Of a DNA stretch of 64,000 nucleotides, positions 8,944 through 17,646 are shown piece by piece. The position numbers and the translations under genes are program-made. The stretch's first letter is position 1. Each line of letters opens with the position of its first letter. Origin of the DNA: Tessaracoccus flavus (GTDB lineage: Bacteria > Actinomycetota > Actinomycetes > Propionibacteriales > Propionibacteriaceae); the NCBI RefSeq assembly GCF_001997295.1, contig NZ_CP019605.1, forward strand, positions 806,001 to 870,000, in the 5' to 3' direction. Below the pieces are notes generated by a model. The model was not told where the DNA came from. It worked only from the letters and a program-made list of their open reading frames with translations, and ran no database searches.

Positions 8944-9425
8944 GGAGGTCCCCTTTGGTAAAGCCTGTTCTCGCCGCCAATATACCAGCGCTATCTCGGT
9001 TTCTCGCAACCGCCCAGTGATTGGGATGTTCGCGCACCGGTGGATGGGGTCCGACGTCCGCGCGACCCAGCGGCCCGCGACCAGGAATCAACGACGTCCC
9101 GAGCCCACGGTCCGCAGCGCCGGCGACTGAGGGAGTTCTCCGGGCAACCCTCCCGACTTCGAGGTGCGTGTCCGCGCTCCGGCAAGCAGCGGATGGCCGC
9201 GATGCAGATCGTCTTTGCCGCCATCCCAGCCCTGATCTGTCGCAGGTAGATTTCCGCAAGCTCGCACTCGCCATCACGATCGGCACGCTCGTTGCGATCA
9301 CCGCATCTGCGGAGCCAGATCTTCCGGCCGACCACGGGAGCTCTTAACGTGGGGGCCCAGTGGATCAGCTCGAGGGCCCTACTCCTACTCAGGGCGACGA
9401 CGAACTCCTCTACTGCGCCGCGTCC
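8944..9425. other. Intergenic stretch, no gene supported
   Basis: Upstream of the Tat-repeat gene. Open frames exist on both strands but lack start signals, family motifs and consistent codon use. It should contain the promoter of the repeat-protein gene, but I see no convincing hexamers. Confidence 0.5.
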
Positions 9426-9863
9426 TCATCCGCCTGAGCGACCCCAGCGACCGACACACCGGCTGATGACCGAGGGCCAGGAAGACGCAGGCTCGCCGGG
9501 GAGGTCAGGGAACGTGTGCAAAACGTCAGGGTCTCGGCGCCTCTCAGCTGGCCCCTTCCGTTTCCAGTGATCTCGACGTGCGTCGCCATCCGGACCGGGC
9601 CCCTGCCGCTCGGACTGATCAGCGTTCCTCTCGGACTGCGAGCGGGGTGCGAGGCATCCCAGTCGCCGACGGCAACGTGCCGCGGGAAGCAGGATCGGCT
9701 TGATCTCGCTCACGACGTGGACCGTGCCGCGGGTCACCCGCAGGCTCGTGACGACCGACAAGGTCAGGATGCTCGCGATGACCGCCAACGGCAACGGGTA
9801 CCGGAACCATGAGAAGCTCTCGATGAGGACAGCACCGACGGCGATGAACGCGCCGCGCAGCAC
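9426..9863 (-). pseudogene. Possible small or truncated membrane protein behind the ABC permease
   Basis: GTG at 9863 lies 22 bases after the permease stop. The first 60 residues look genuine: two hydrophobic helices (GAFIAVGAVLIESFSW and LPLAVIASILTLSVVTSL). After about residue 65 the frame turns into low-quality Arg/Pro-rich sequence, so I read this as a third operon member whose 3' end has been lost. No family recognised. Confidence 0.3.
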
Positions 9864-9884
9864 CAGCGCCCCGAACCCCAGGCG

Positions 9885-11042
9885 TCAGGCTCTGCGTAGG
9901 GCGTCCTTCCAACTCAGCACCGAACCGGTTTGGAGCAACCCGCGGCGGTAGATCGTCGTACCGACGGCGACCGCGAGGGCCATGAACGCGACGGCGACGA
10001 GAAGGGCCAGGCCGGCGTCGATCCAGGAGGCGTCCCCGCTCAGCAGGCGGCCGGGCATGACCACCGTGGAGGCGATGGGGACGTAGCTGAGGATCTCCTG
10101 CACCCGGCCCGTGGCGATGAATCCGGCGAAGTAGACGCCCATGATGATGATCATGAGCGGCGTGGTGGTCTGCTGGACGTCCTGTACGCGGGTGGCCATG
10201 GCCCCGGCGGCGGCCCAGAGGCAGGCCAGCGCCGCGAAACCGACCAGGAAGAACAGCACGAACCAGCCCGTGACCGGCGCGATGAGGCCGATGAACGAGC
10301 GGTACTCCGTGAGAGACAGTCCCACGAGGGCCACGGCGACGAAGAGCAACACCTGGCCAAGGGCAAGTGCGGTGTTGCCGACGACCTTCCCGATCAGCAG
10401 CTGGCGGGTCGGGATGGTCGCGGCGAGGATCTCGACGATCCTTGACTCCTTCTCCGTCACGACGGAGTTGGCGATCATGTAGCCGTACGTGAGCGCCGAG
10501 AACATGAACAGGATCGCGAAGGCGAGCGTGGCGATGATGATCGCAGGCACGTCTCCCGACTCGGCCCCGACGGGGCGCAAGGTCAAGACCGTATCGGCGG
10601 TTAGCTGGCGGGCGTCGACGCCCAACGCGGTGGCGTTCTGCTCCAACTGGTAGTCGCGCACCGCGCCGTCGAGGGTGGGGCTGGCACCCATCGACGGCTT
10701 GAGCAGCATCTCCCACCCCGCGTCACCCCGGTGGAGCGCACCCTCAACGTCCCCGTTCTCGACGGCGGACTCGAGTTCGGCGGTCTCGTAACGCACGCTC
10801 TCGACATTCTGCCCCTGGGCGTTGGCCAGTGCGACCACGCCCGCTGCGTCGTCGGAGTCGACCGCGATGAGGGTGGGGGAGCCGTCGCCGGCCTGCATGA
10901 GGAAGCTGAACCCGACGGCGGCGATCATCAACCCGATGGTGGTGAGCGTGCCGATCCAGAAGGTCTTGTCTGTCAGCTGGACGAACATCTCCCGCTTGGC
11001 GACGATCGCCCAGGGGGGTGTGCGGCGGGTGGTGGCGTTCAT
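9885..11042 (-). CDS. ABC-2 type exporter permease, NatB-like
   Basis: 385 residues. ATG 11042 has GAGAGG eight bases upstream. One N-terminal transmembrane helix is followed by an extracytoplasmic domain of about 150 residues, then five or six helices, with the conserved EKESRIVEILAATIPTRQLLIGK stretch that marks NatB/YhaP permeases just after helix 2. Such permeases pair with an NatA-type ATPase to export ions, lipids or antibiotics. The start overlaps (ATGA) the stop of a truncated ATPase relic; the intact ATPase now lies 2.6 kb away at 13691, beyond an inserted glycosyltransferase gene. Whether the two still work together is open. Confidence 0.88.
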   Translation of the reverse strand: MNATTRRTPPWAIVAKREMFVQLTDKTFWIGTLTTIGLMIAAVGFSFLMQAGDGSPTLIAVDSDDAAGVVALANAQGQNVESVRYETAELESAVENGDVEGALHRGDAGWEMLLKPSMGASPTLDGAVRDYQLEQNATALGVDARQLTADTVLTLRPVGAESGDVPAIIIATLAFAILFMFSALTYGYMIANSVVTEKESRIVEILAATIPTRQLLIGKVVGNTALALGQVLLFVAVALVGLSLTEYRSFIGLIAPVTGWFVLFFLVGFAALACLWAAAGAMATRVQDVQQTTTPLMIIIMGVYFAGFIATGRVQEILSYVPIASTVVMPGRLLSGDASWIDAGLALLVAVAFMALAVAVGTTIYRRGLLQTGSVLSWKDALRRA

Positions 11043-11190
11043 CGGACAACCTCTCGGTAGTGGTCGCTCAGCGGACGGACGATTGGGCCGAAGGAGTGGA
11101 CGGGTCCGCGGGCCAGGGCGTCGGCCAGCACTCGCTGAGCGGTGGCGGTGTCGGGGAAGGCCACCTGCGCGCTGGCTCCGTCGAGACCTG
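11039..11190 (-). pseudogene. C-terminal relic of an ABC ATPase gene (about 50 codons)
   Basis: Reading the minus strand gives QVAFPDTATAQRVLADALA and then RGPVHSFGPIVRPLSDHYRE, almost identical to the end of the intact ATPase at 13691-14572 (DTATAQRVLAEALARGPVHS). The stop overlaps the permease start exactly as in an intact operon. Homology stops near 11190, inside the leader of the GT2 gene. The differences are mainly conservative, so the copy diverged while it still coded. Confidence 0.85.
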
Positions 11191-11404
11191 CCTGACTTCC
11201 AGCATGCCACCATTCTGCCCCTTCGAGGGGCCTGGAGGCTCCTCACGATCTTGCCGCGTGTTGCCATGGACGCGTCGATGCTGGGTTGGCATGGCCACGC
11301 AGATCCGCGTACCCTCGGTATTCCTGGCCCTACTGCTCGGGGGAGCGGCCGCGGGTCATCGGTTCTTGAGCGGACCCCCGGTCCCGGAAGCTGGTTTCTC
11401 ACCC

Positions 11405-13624
11405 ATGCAGTACCCGCCTGGGCGCACTCTGCGCGCCTTCCCGTCCTCCACCTATCCCACGTTCGCCCATCGCAAGCCGGGTCTCATGAGCGCCGTGGTA
11501 GCGGTCGCCGCACCGTTGCTGACTTTCGTCCTGTGGCTCTGGTTCGTTATCGACACACTCGGTCGGCATCAGGCTCCCACCGTGGTGCAGGCCCTCTGGC
11601 TGGCCGTGTTGGTGTCGGCCGCCACGGCGCTGGCCTACTCCTCGGCCATGTATCTCCTGGGCCGCGCTGGCGCGATCGCGGTGTTGCGAGCACATCGTCG
11701 TACGGCCCGCGAGGAACTGGACGCGATGTTCGACGGGGACACCTCCTCGATGACGGTGCTCGTGCCGTCGTACCAGGAAGAGCCGCGGGTGGTGAGCGCG
11801 ACGCTGTGGTCGGCGGCCTTGCAGGACTTCCCGTCGCTGCGCGTCGTGCTGTTGGTTGACGACAAGCCGTTTCCCATCGACCCGACGGAACTCGCCAAGC
11901 TGGAGGCATCCCGGGCGCTGCCCTCGAGCATCGCGGCCGCGCTCACGGAGCCTCGGGTGTTCACCCGGGATGCGTTGGAGCGCTTCCGCAGTGCGGAAGG
12001 CACCGAGGTGCGCCCCGACGATGTCCTGGGCTTGGCGGCGACCCAGGTGCGTGCGGCCGAGTGGCTGATGGGGCTAGCGGCGACCTGGACGGTGGAGGAT
12101 CACGCCGACGCCTTCCTCGTCGACCAGGTGTTCCGGGGCCTGGGTGGGGACTTGCTCCAGCAGGCCACGGCGCTGCGGGGTCGCGCGGCGACCACGGACC
12201 TGCCGAGCCGGGCTGAATTGCGCAGGGGCTACGTGCGGTTGGTTCGGACCTTCTCTGCCGAACTGGACCTCTTCGAGCGGAAGCGTTACGTCTCCCTGTC
12301 GCAAGAGGCGAACAAGGCGATGAACCTCAACTCCTATCTGTCGCTGATGGGCCAGGCGTGGAGGGTCGACGCTGCCACTCAAGGCGACGTCCTGGTCGCG
12401 GTGTCCAGCCCCGCCGAGGCCGATCTGATCGTCCCTGAGACCGACTACGTGTTGACTCTCGACGCGGACTCGTTGGTGGTGCGTGACTACTGCACCCGGT
12501 TGGTCCATGAGTTGCGGCGTCCCGGCAACGAGCGAGTCGCCGTGATTCAGACGCCCTACTGCTCGATGCCCGGAGCTCCCACTCGAGTGGAGCGGGTCGC
12601 GGGAGCCACGACAGACCTGCAGCACCTGCACCACCTCGGGAAGACCAGGTTCAATGCCACGTTCTGGGTGGGCGCTAACGCGATCATCCGTCGGCAGGCG
12701 CTGCTCGACATCGAGCAGGTCGTCTCCGAGCGCGGCTTCCAAGTGCGAACCTATATCCAGGACCGAACCGTGATCGAGGACACCGAGTCGAGCATGGACC
12801 TCGCGGCGCGAGGATGGAGCCTGGTGAACTATCCCGAGCGGCTCAGCTACAGCGCCACCCCTCCTGACTTCGGGTCCCTGGTGGTGCAGCGACGGCGGTG
12901 GGCCAACGGCGGCCTGATCATCATGCCGAAGATTCTCGACGTCGTCCGGGGGCGGTTGGCGCGGAGAGAACCCATCCGAATCGGCGAGGTGGCCCTGCGC
13001 GTGGACTACCTGGGCTCCATCGCATGGACCAGCGTCGCCGCACTGATCCTGATGCTGGTACCGATGGTCGGGGAGCTGCTCAGCCCCTTCCTGTTCATCA
13101 CGGCCGTGCCGTATCTAGCGGCGCAGGCGGCTGACCTTCGCCGCGTCGGACATCGCGCGGTCGACGTCGTGTGGGTTCAAGCCCTGAACCTTGTGCTGAT
13201 CCCTGTGAACCTCGCGGGCGTGGTGAAGTCGGTGCAGCAGGGCATCACCAACCGCAAGATCCCGTTCGCGCGCACCCCGAAAGTCGCTAACCGCGTCGCC
13301 GCACCTGGGGTCTTCGTGGTGCTGCCCCTCCTGCTGTGGTTGGCTCTCGTCGCACTGTCCGTGCGGGGCTTCTCCCTCGGTTACGTGCTGGGTGGCTCGT
13401 TCGCTGCCGCCGCCTCGGTCCTCGTCGCAGTGGGGTCTGTCGCCTTCGTCGGCGTGCGCGATGGGTTTGTCGACGTCGTGGCCGGCCTGGGCCAGTGGCG
13501 AGCACATCGGGCGCTCCTGGGCCGGGGTCAGGCTGAACTCACCAACTCTGAACGAGCGGGCGACCCTCCTCGTACCGCGAGCCGGACTGCACGGCGACGA
13601 CTGCCCGCTCCGCAAACTCGGTAG
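11405..13624 (+). CDS. Membrane glycosyltransferase, GT2, cellulose-synthase-like
   Basis: 739 residues. Two N-terminal helices are followed by the GT2 domain with VLVPSYQEEPRVV, the DAD motif in LTLDADSLV, an acceptor-site Asp region IEDTESSMDLA and QRRRWANGG (the QxxRW motif of processive BcsA-like synthases). Four to five C-terminal helices complete a BcsA/NdvC-like topology. It would polymerise a surface polysaccharide from a nucleotide sugar. ATG 11405 is chosen because YPTFAHRKPG already looks coding; 11291 and 11486 are alternatives. The last 28 codons (from 13539) read through antisense guaB1 relic DNA, so the natural C-terminus has been replaced. No PilZ domain is visible. Confidence 0.83.
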   Translation: MQYPPGRTLRAFPSSTYPTFAHRKPGLMSAVVAVAAPLLTFVLWLWFVIDTLGRHQAPTVVQALWLAVLVSAATALAYSSAMYLLGRAGAIAVLRAHRRTAREELDAMFDGDTSSMTVLVPSYQEEPRVVSATLWSAALQDFPSLRVVLLVDDKPFPIDPTELAKLEASRALPSSIAAALTEPRVFTRDALERFRSAEGTEVRPDDVLGLAATQVRAAEWLMGLAATWTVEDHADAFLVDQVFRGLGGDLLQQATALRGRAATTDLPSRAELRRGYVRLVRTFSAELDLFERKRYVSLSQEANKAMNLNSYLSLMGQAWRVDAATQGDVLVAVSSPAEADLIVPETDYVLTLDADSLVVRDYCTRLVHELRRPGNERVAVIQTPYCSMPGAPTRVERVAGATTDLQHLHHLGKTRFNATFWVGANAIIRRQALLDIEQVVSERGFQVRTYIQDRTVIEDTESSMDLAARGWSLVNYPERLSYSATPPDFGSLVVQRRRWANGGLIIMPKILDVVRGRLARREPIRIGEVALRVDYLGSIAWTSVAALILMLVPMVGELLSPFLFITAVPYLAAQAADLRRVGHRAVDVVWVQALNLVLIPVNLAGVVKSVQQGITNRKIPFARTPKVANRVAAPGVFVVLPLLLWLALVALSVRGFSLGYVLGGSFAAAASVLVAVGSVAFVGVRDGFVDVVAGLGQWRAHRALLGRGQAELTNSERAGDPPRTASRTARRRLPAPQTR

Positions 13625-13680
13625 GGTGCGGGCCCCGGCGTACGTGCAGACGAACGCACACCGGAGGTGACCCAGACGAC
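13539..13680 (-). pseudogene. C-terminal relic of guaB1 (about 45 codons, frameshifted)
   Basis: On the minus strand the pieces WVTSGVRSS, CTYAGART and EFAERAVVAVQSGSRYEEGR match the guaB1 C-terminus (WITSGVRSS, CTYAGARS, EFAERAVVGVQSGSGYEEGR at 15696-15840) in order, ending at the same TGA. Two single-base deletions separate the pieces. The upstream side of the relic abuts the ATPase end/permease start at 13681-13694. It is a broken paralog, not an active gene. Confidence 0.88.
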
Positions 13681-13690
13681 CAGGTGGCAT

Positions 13691-14572
13691 TCATCGGACA
13701 ACCTCTCGGTAGTACTCGCTCAGCGGACGGACGATGGGGCCGAAGGAGTGGACGGGTCCGCGGGCCAGGGCCTCGGCCAGCACTCGCTGAGCGGTGGCGG
13801 TGTCGGAGAAGGCGACCTGAGCGGTTGGTCCGTCGAGGTCGACCACCTGCACGCCGGGCTGGGTCTGCAACCAGCCAAGGTCATTGTCCGTCACGATGCG
13901 GTGGTGGGTGGGCCCGGAGGTGCGCAGCTCCTCCACCGACCCCGCGGCGATCACCTCGCCCTTGCGGAGGATGACGATGTTGTCGCACAGCCGCTCGACC
14001 AGTTCGAGCTGGTGGGAGGAGAACAGCACCGGGACCCCGCGCGTCGTGAACTCCGTGAGGAGTCCGAACATCTCGTCCACGGCGTCGGGATCGAGTCCGC
14101 TGAAGGGCTCGTCCAGAATCAGCGCCTTTGGGCCGGCGATGACGGCCCCGGCGATCTGGACGCGCTGCTGGTTGCCGAGGGAGAGCTTCTCAAGTTTGTC
14201 CTTGGCACGGTCGGCCAGGTTGAAGCGGGCCAGCAGTCGCTCGCCGGCCTGGCGAGCCTCGCGGGCGCCCATGCCGTGGAGCTCGCCGAGGTAGACGAGC
14301 TGGGACAGGATCGGCTGCTTGGGGTAGAGGCCGCGTTCCTCGGGCAAGTAGCCGAACTGGGCGCGATCCGCCGCGGTGATTGGGGCGCCGTCCCAGCGGA
14401 CCTCCCCGGAGGTGGGAGCGAGCACCCCCATGATGATCCGCATGGCGGTGGTCTTGCCGGCGCCGTTGCCACCGACGAACCCCGTGAACTGGCCTGCCGG
14501 CACTGTGAACGAGACACGGTCAAGGGCGGTGAGATCGCCGAATCGTCGCGTGACCTCTAGGACTTCGAGCAT
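13691..14572 (-). CDS. ABC exporter ATPase, NatA/CcmA-like
   Basis: 293 residues. Walker A is GGNGAGKT near residue 38, the Q-loop region is YLPEERGLYPKQ, the signature is LSLGNQQR and Walker B is ALILDEPFSGLD. The C-terminal extension is the domain usual for NatA-type exporters. ATG 14572 is preferred (AGGGTGG about six bases upstream in the mRNA); GTG 14581 is possible. The stop overlaps an ATG that opens only the first codons (M-N-A-T) of a lost permease, after which guaB1 relic sequence begins. Its likely surviving partner is the permease at 9885. Confidence 0.9.
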   Translation of the reverse strand: MLEVLEVTRRFGDLTALDRVSFTVPAGQFTGFVGGNGAGKTTAMRIIMGVLAPTSGEVRWDGAPITAADRAQFGYLPEERGLYPKQPILSQLVYLGELHGMGAREARQAGERLLARFNLADRAKDKLEKLSLGNQQRVQIAGAVIAGPKALILDEPFSGLDPDAVDEMFGLLTEFTTRGVPVLFSSHQLELVERLCDNIVILRKGEVIAAGSVEELRTSGPTHHRIVTDNDLGWLQTQPGVQVVDLDGPTAQVAFSDTATAQRVLAEALARGPVHSFGPIVRPLSEYYREVVR

Positions 14573-14706
14573 GGCATCCACCCTGCCCTATGTCGGGTGC
14601 ACACGAAACCTGGGGCTGCCCGTCGTTTCACGGTGAATCGTCTCCGGTCCGGCGTCGGGGCGGCAGTCCCGATGTAGCGTGGTTGAATCCGCCGAGAGGA
14701 CTGGCC

Positions 14707-15708
14707 ATGAGCAACATCGAGAGTTCACCACAGGTGATGGAATGCGGGCACGAGCCCCACCCGCCGTCGGAGGTGCAGCGCCTTGAACCGAGGCTCGTGA
14801 GCCTAGGTGAGGGAGCGGACTCGATGACCGTGCGACGCACCATCCCGCAGCTGGAGCGGTCCTTCGTCGGCGCCTGGTGCTTCGCCGATCACTACGGACC
14901 CAACCTGGTAGAGGCCACCGGCGGGATGGACGTGGCCCCGCACCCGCACACGTCGTTGCAGACGGTCAGCTGGCTGTTCGACGGCGAGATCGAGCACCGG
15001 GACTCCGGCGGGATCCACGAACTCGTGCGGCCGGGGGAGGTGAACCTCATGACGTCCGGCTTCGGCATCTCGCACTCGGAGGTCACCACAGATCAGACCG
15101 AGTACCTGCACGGCGTCCAGCTGTGGGTGGTGCTGCCCGAACACGCCAAGAACATGGAGCGGGAGTTTCAGCACTTCCGGCCCGAGCCCGTCGACGTCGA
15201 CGGAGGCACCGCGAAGGTGCTCGTCGGGACTCTGGAGGAGGGCGTCTCACCTATCCACACGGAGACGCCGCTGCTGGGAGCCGAAATCGTGCTGAGGCCG
15301 GGCGCTATCTGGGAGTTCGAGGTGAACACCGGCTTCGAGCACGGCGTGCTGGTCGACTCCGGATCAATCGAGATGGACGGTGTCCTCATCGACAAGGACT
15401 CCATGGGGGTCCGCGACGCGGGCCTGGGGAATCTTCGCCTCAGCAACCCCACCGACCGTGAAGCCCGGATCATGCTGCTCGGCGGTGAGCCCTTCGATGA
15501 GGGGATCGTCATGTGGTGGAACTTCATCGGACGCAGCCACGAGGAGATCGTCGAACTGAGGGACGCGTGGCAGCGCGACGACGACCGCTTCGGCGGGGTG
15601 CGAGGCTACCGCGGCCAGCTCCGGCGCCTGGAGGCGCCGCCGCTGCCGTCGATGCGGCTGAAGCCTCGTTACCGGCGCCGTCGAGGGGGCAGGGGTCACC
15701 AGCTCTGA
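14707..15708 (+). CDS. Pirin family protein
   Basis: 333 residues, bicupin. The N-terminal cupin has the metal-binding pattern HPHTSLQTVSW followed by EIEHRDSGG, that is His-x-His, a spaced His and a later Glu/His (GISHSE), matching pirins with iron-dependent quercetinase-like or regulatory roles. ATG 14707 has GAGAGG upstream. It is divergent from the ABC ATPase and its stop overlaps the guaB1 stop by 13 bp tail to tail. Biological role not derivable from sequence. Confidence 0.87.
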   Translation: MSNIESSPQVMECGHEPHPPSEVQRLEPRLVSLGEGADSMTVRRTIPQLERSFVGAWCFADHYGPNLVEATGGMDVAPHPHTSLQTVSWLFDGEIEHRDSGGIHELVRPGEVNLMTSGFGISHSEVTTDQTEYLHGVQLWVVLPEHAKNMEREFQHFRPEPVDVDGGTAKVLVGTLEEGVSPIHTETPLLGAEIVLRPGAIWEFEVNTGFEHGVLVDSGSIEMDGVLIDKDSMGVRDAGLGNLRLSNPTDREARIMLLGGEPFDEGIVMWWNFIGRSHEEIVELRDAWQRDDDRFGGVRGYRGQLRRLEAPPLPSMRLKPRYRRRRGGRGHQL

Positions 15709-17156
15709 TCGAGCGGCCGACCCTCCTCGTACCCGGACCCGCTCTGCACACCGACGACGGCGCGCTCCGCGAACTCCTCCAGGCTCCGCGCACCGGCGTA
15801 GGTGCACGACGAGCGCACGCCCGACGTGATCCAGTCGAGGAGATCCTCGACGCCCGGGCGCCGCGGGTCGAGGTACATCCGCGAACTGGAGATGCCCTCC
15901 TCGAACATGGCGGCACGCGCGCGATCGAACGCCGAGTACTCACGGGTGCGGTTCCGCACCGCGCGGGCCGACGCCATGCCGAACGACTCCTTGTAGGCGC
16001 GCCCCTGGCTATCGGTCAGTTGGTCGCCGGTCGACTCATGTGTGCCGGCGAACCACGAGCCGATCATGACGGAGCCTGCGCCTGCCGCCAGCGCGAGGGC
16101 GACGTCGCGGGGATGGCGCACGCCGCCGTCGGCCCAGATGGACTTGCCCCGTTCCTTGGCCGCTGCAGCACACTCCAGAACCGCGGAGAACTGCGGCCGA
16201 CCGACGCCGGTCTGCATCCGGGTGGTGCACATCGCGCCTGGGCCGACGCCGACCTTGAGGATGTCCGCCCCCGCATTGATGAGGTCGTTGACGCCCTCTG
16301 CCGTCACCACATTGCCAGCCACGATCAGCACCGTGCGGCCGGTCTCGCCGGCGAACCGGTCGCGCTCGACCCGGGCCGCCTCCAGGGCGCCGATCATCTT
16401 GTCCTGGTGACCATGCGCGGTGTCCATGACGAGGACGTCGGCGCCGGCGTCCAGCGCGGCGCGGACCTTTGACGGGATGTCACCGTTGATCCCCACCGCC
16501 ACGCCGGCGCGGAGGCGGCCCTCGTGGTCGAGGGCGGGGGAGTAGATCGCGGAACGGAGTGCACCCTTGGGGGTCATGAGGCCCACCAGCGCACCGCCGT
16601 CGTCGACGGCGACGGCGACCTTCTGGTGCTGCTCCGAGAGGACGTCGAAGACTTCGGCCGGGGAGGAGCTGACGGACACGCGGGTGACGTCGGTGGTCAT
16701 GACGTCGCGCGCCTGGGCGAAGCGGTCGGAGCCGGCTGCGTCCTGGGGGGAGACGAGGCCGAGTACCCGGCGGTCCTCGTCGATGACGACGGCGACGCCG
16801 TGCGCGCGCTTGCCGATGAGCGACAGCGTCTCCCCGACGGTGGTGTCGAGCGCGACGGTGACGGCGGCGTCGAAGATGGGGTGGGCCCGCTTCACCTTGC
16901 TGATCGACTTCGCCACGACGTCGCTGGGGATGTCCTGCGGGAAGATCGCCAGACCGCCGCGGCGCGCCATGGTCTCCGCCATCCGTCGCCCGGAGACTGC
17001 GGTCATGTTGGCCGCCACCAGGGGGATCGGGGTGGCCAAGCCGTCGGTCGAGGTCAGGTCCACATCGAGACGGGAGCTCACAGCCGAGCGGCTGGGCACC
17101 ATGAAGACGTCGCTGTAGGTCAGGTCGTAGCCGGGGTCACCGTGAAGGAATCGCAC
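15696..17156 (-). CDS. guaB1: GuaB1 family IMP dehydrogenase/GMP reductase-like protein
   Basis: 486 residues. An N-terminal barrel part is followed by a CBS pair (about residues 90-205) and the rest of the barrel, with the catalytic Cys in GPGAMCTTRMQTGVG and the substrate loop IWADGGVRHPRD. Actinobacterial GuaB1 has been shown in mycobacteria to act as a GMP reductase in purine salvage; whether that holds here is inference. The only plausible start is GTG 17156. A TAGCAT -10 ends eight bases upstream, so translation may be leaderless. A degenerate partial copy of its 3' end lies at 13539. The upstream region holds the large periodic palindromic element. Confidence 0.9.
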   Translation of the reverse strand: MRFLHGDPGYDLTYSDVFMVPSRSAVSSRLDVDLTSTDGLATPIPLVAANMTAVSGRRMAETMARRGGLAIFPQDIPSDVVAKSISKVKRAHPIFDAAVTVALDTTVGETLSLIGKRAHGVAVVIDEDRRVLGLVSPQDAAGSDRFAQARDVMTTDVTRVSVSSSPAEVFDVLSEQHQKVAVAVDDGGALVGLMTPKGALRSAIYSPALDHEGRLRAGVAVGINGDIPSKVRAALDAGADVLVMDTAHGHQDKMIGALEAARVERDRFAGETGRTVLIVAGNVVTAEGVNDLINAGADILKVGVGPGAMCTTRMQTGVGRPQFSAVLECAAAAKERGKSIWADGGVRHPRDVALALAAGAGSVMIGSWFAGTHESTGDQLTDSQGRAYKESFGMASARAVRNRTREYSAFDRARAAMFEEGISSSRMYLDPRRPGVEDLLDWITSGVRSSCTYAGARSLEEFAERAVVGVQSGSGYEEGRPLDQSW

Positions 17157-17269
17157 GTGGCCACATGCTACCCCGCCGGTCCGGGCGCCGTAACCCTGTC
17201 CTGTTGAGAGGGAGGAAGGCGTGCGGGCACCCGCGTCGTGGCCTGGCGACGACGGCGCGGAGTGCGCGA

Positions 17270-17550
17270 CGCCAACCGTCGGCGCTCCACGCCAACGGAC
17301 CGCCGCAACGCCAACAGACCGCCGCAACGCCAACGGACGGGCCGAGACGCCGACGAGACTCAGCGACGCCCCCGAGATATCACGGGCGAAGCTGATAGCC
17401 GTCGGCGTATGGCCTTCTCAATTGGCGTTTGGGTCTACCTGTTGGCGTTTCCACTTCCGGCTTGGCGTTCAGCGACGGACGGTTGGCGTTTCCCGATTCC
17501 CGTTGGCGTTTCCCGATTCCCGTTGGCGTTTCCGTATTCCCGTTGGCGTT
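17270..17550. repeat. Palindrome-centred 20-bp periodic repeat element, copy 1
   Basis: Left arm: CGCCAAC at 17270, 17290, 17309 and 17328. Core: GACGCCGAC, ACTCAGC, GAGATATC (17374-17381), GCTGATA and GTCGGCGT. Right arm: TTGGCGTT at 17422, 17442, 17462, 17483, 17503, 17523 and 17543. The arms carry the same word in opposite orientation with a 19-21 bp pitch. The innermost pair (AACGCCAAC and ATTGGCGTT) is centred 47.5 bp on each side of the core centre at 17377.5. No credible reading frame crosses it. It lies between the guaB1 5' end and the qcrB 3' end. Confidence 0.9.
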
Positions 17551-17603
17551 CTGACCTGTTGGGTGGAGAGTTGGGGGCCTCTACCCAGCCCGACGACGCG
17601 AAC

Positions 17604-17631
17604 GAGGCGCCGTCCGGGTGGACGGCGCCTC
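17604..17631 (-). terminator. Hairpin after qcrB
   Basis: GAGGCGCCGTCC pairs perfectly with GGACGGCGCCTC across a 4-base loop. It is placed to end the qcrCAB/ctaE transcript. The U run on the minus strand is weak (GTTCG). Confidence 0.7.
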
Positions 17632-17646
17632 TTTCGGCTGGGAGGG

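Noticed and set aside
9021..9347. 108-codon plus-strand frame upstream of the Tat-repeat gene
   Set aside because: No ribosome site, no family resemblance and poor codon pattern.
17270..17550. Possible CRISPR array
   Set aside because: The repeats are only 7-9 bp, spacers are about 12 bp, the two arms are in opposite orientation and no cas genes are near.
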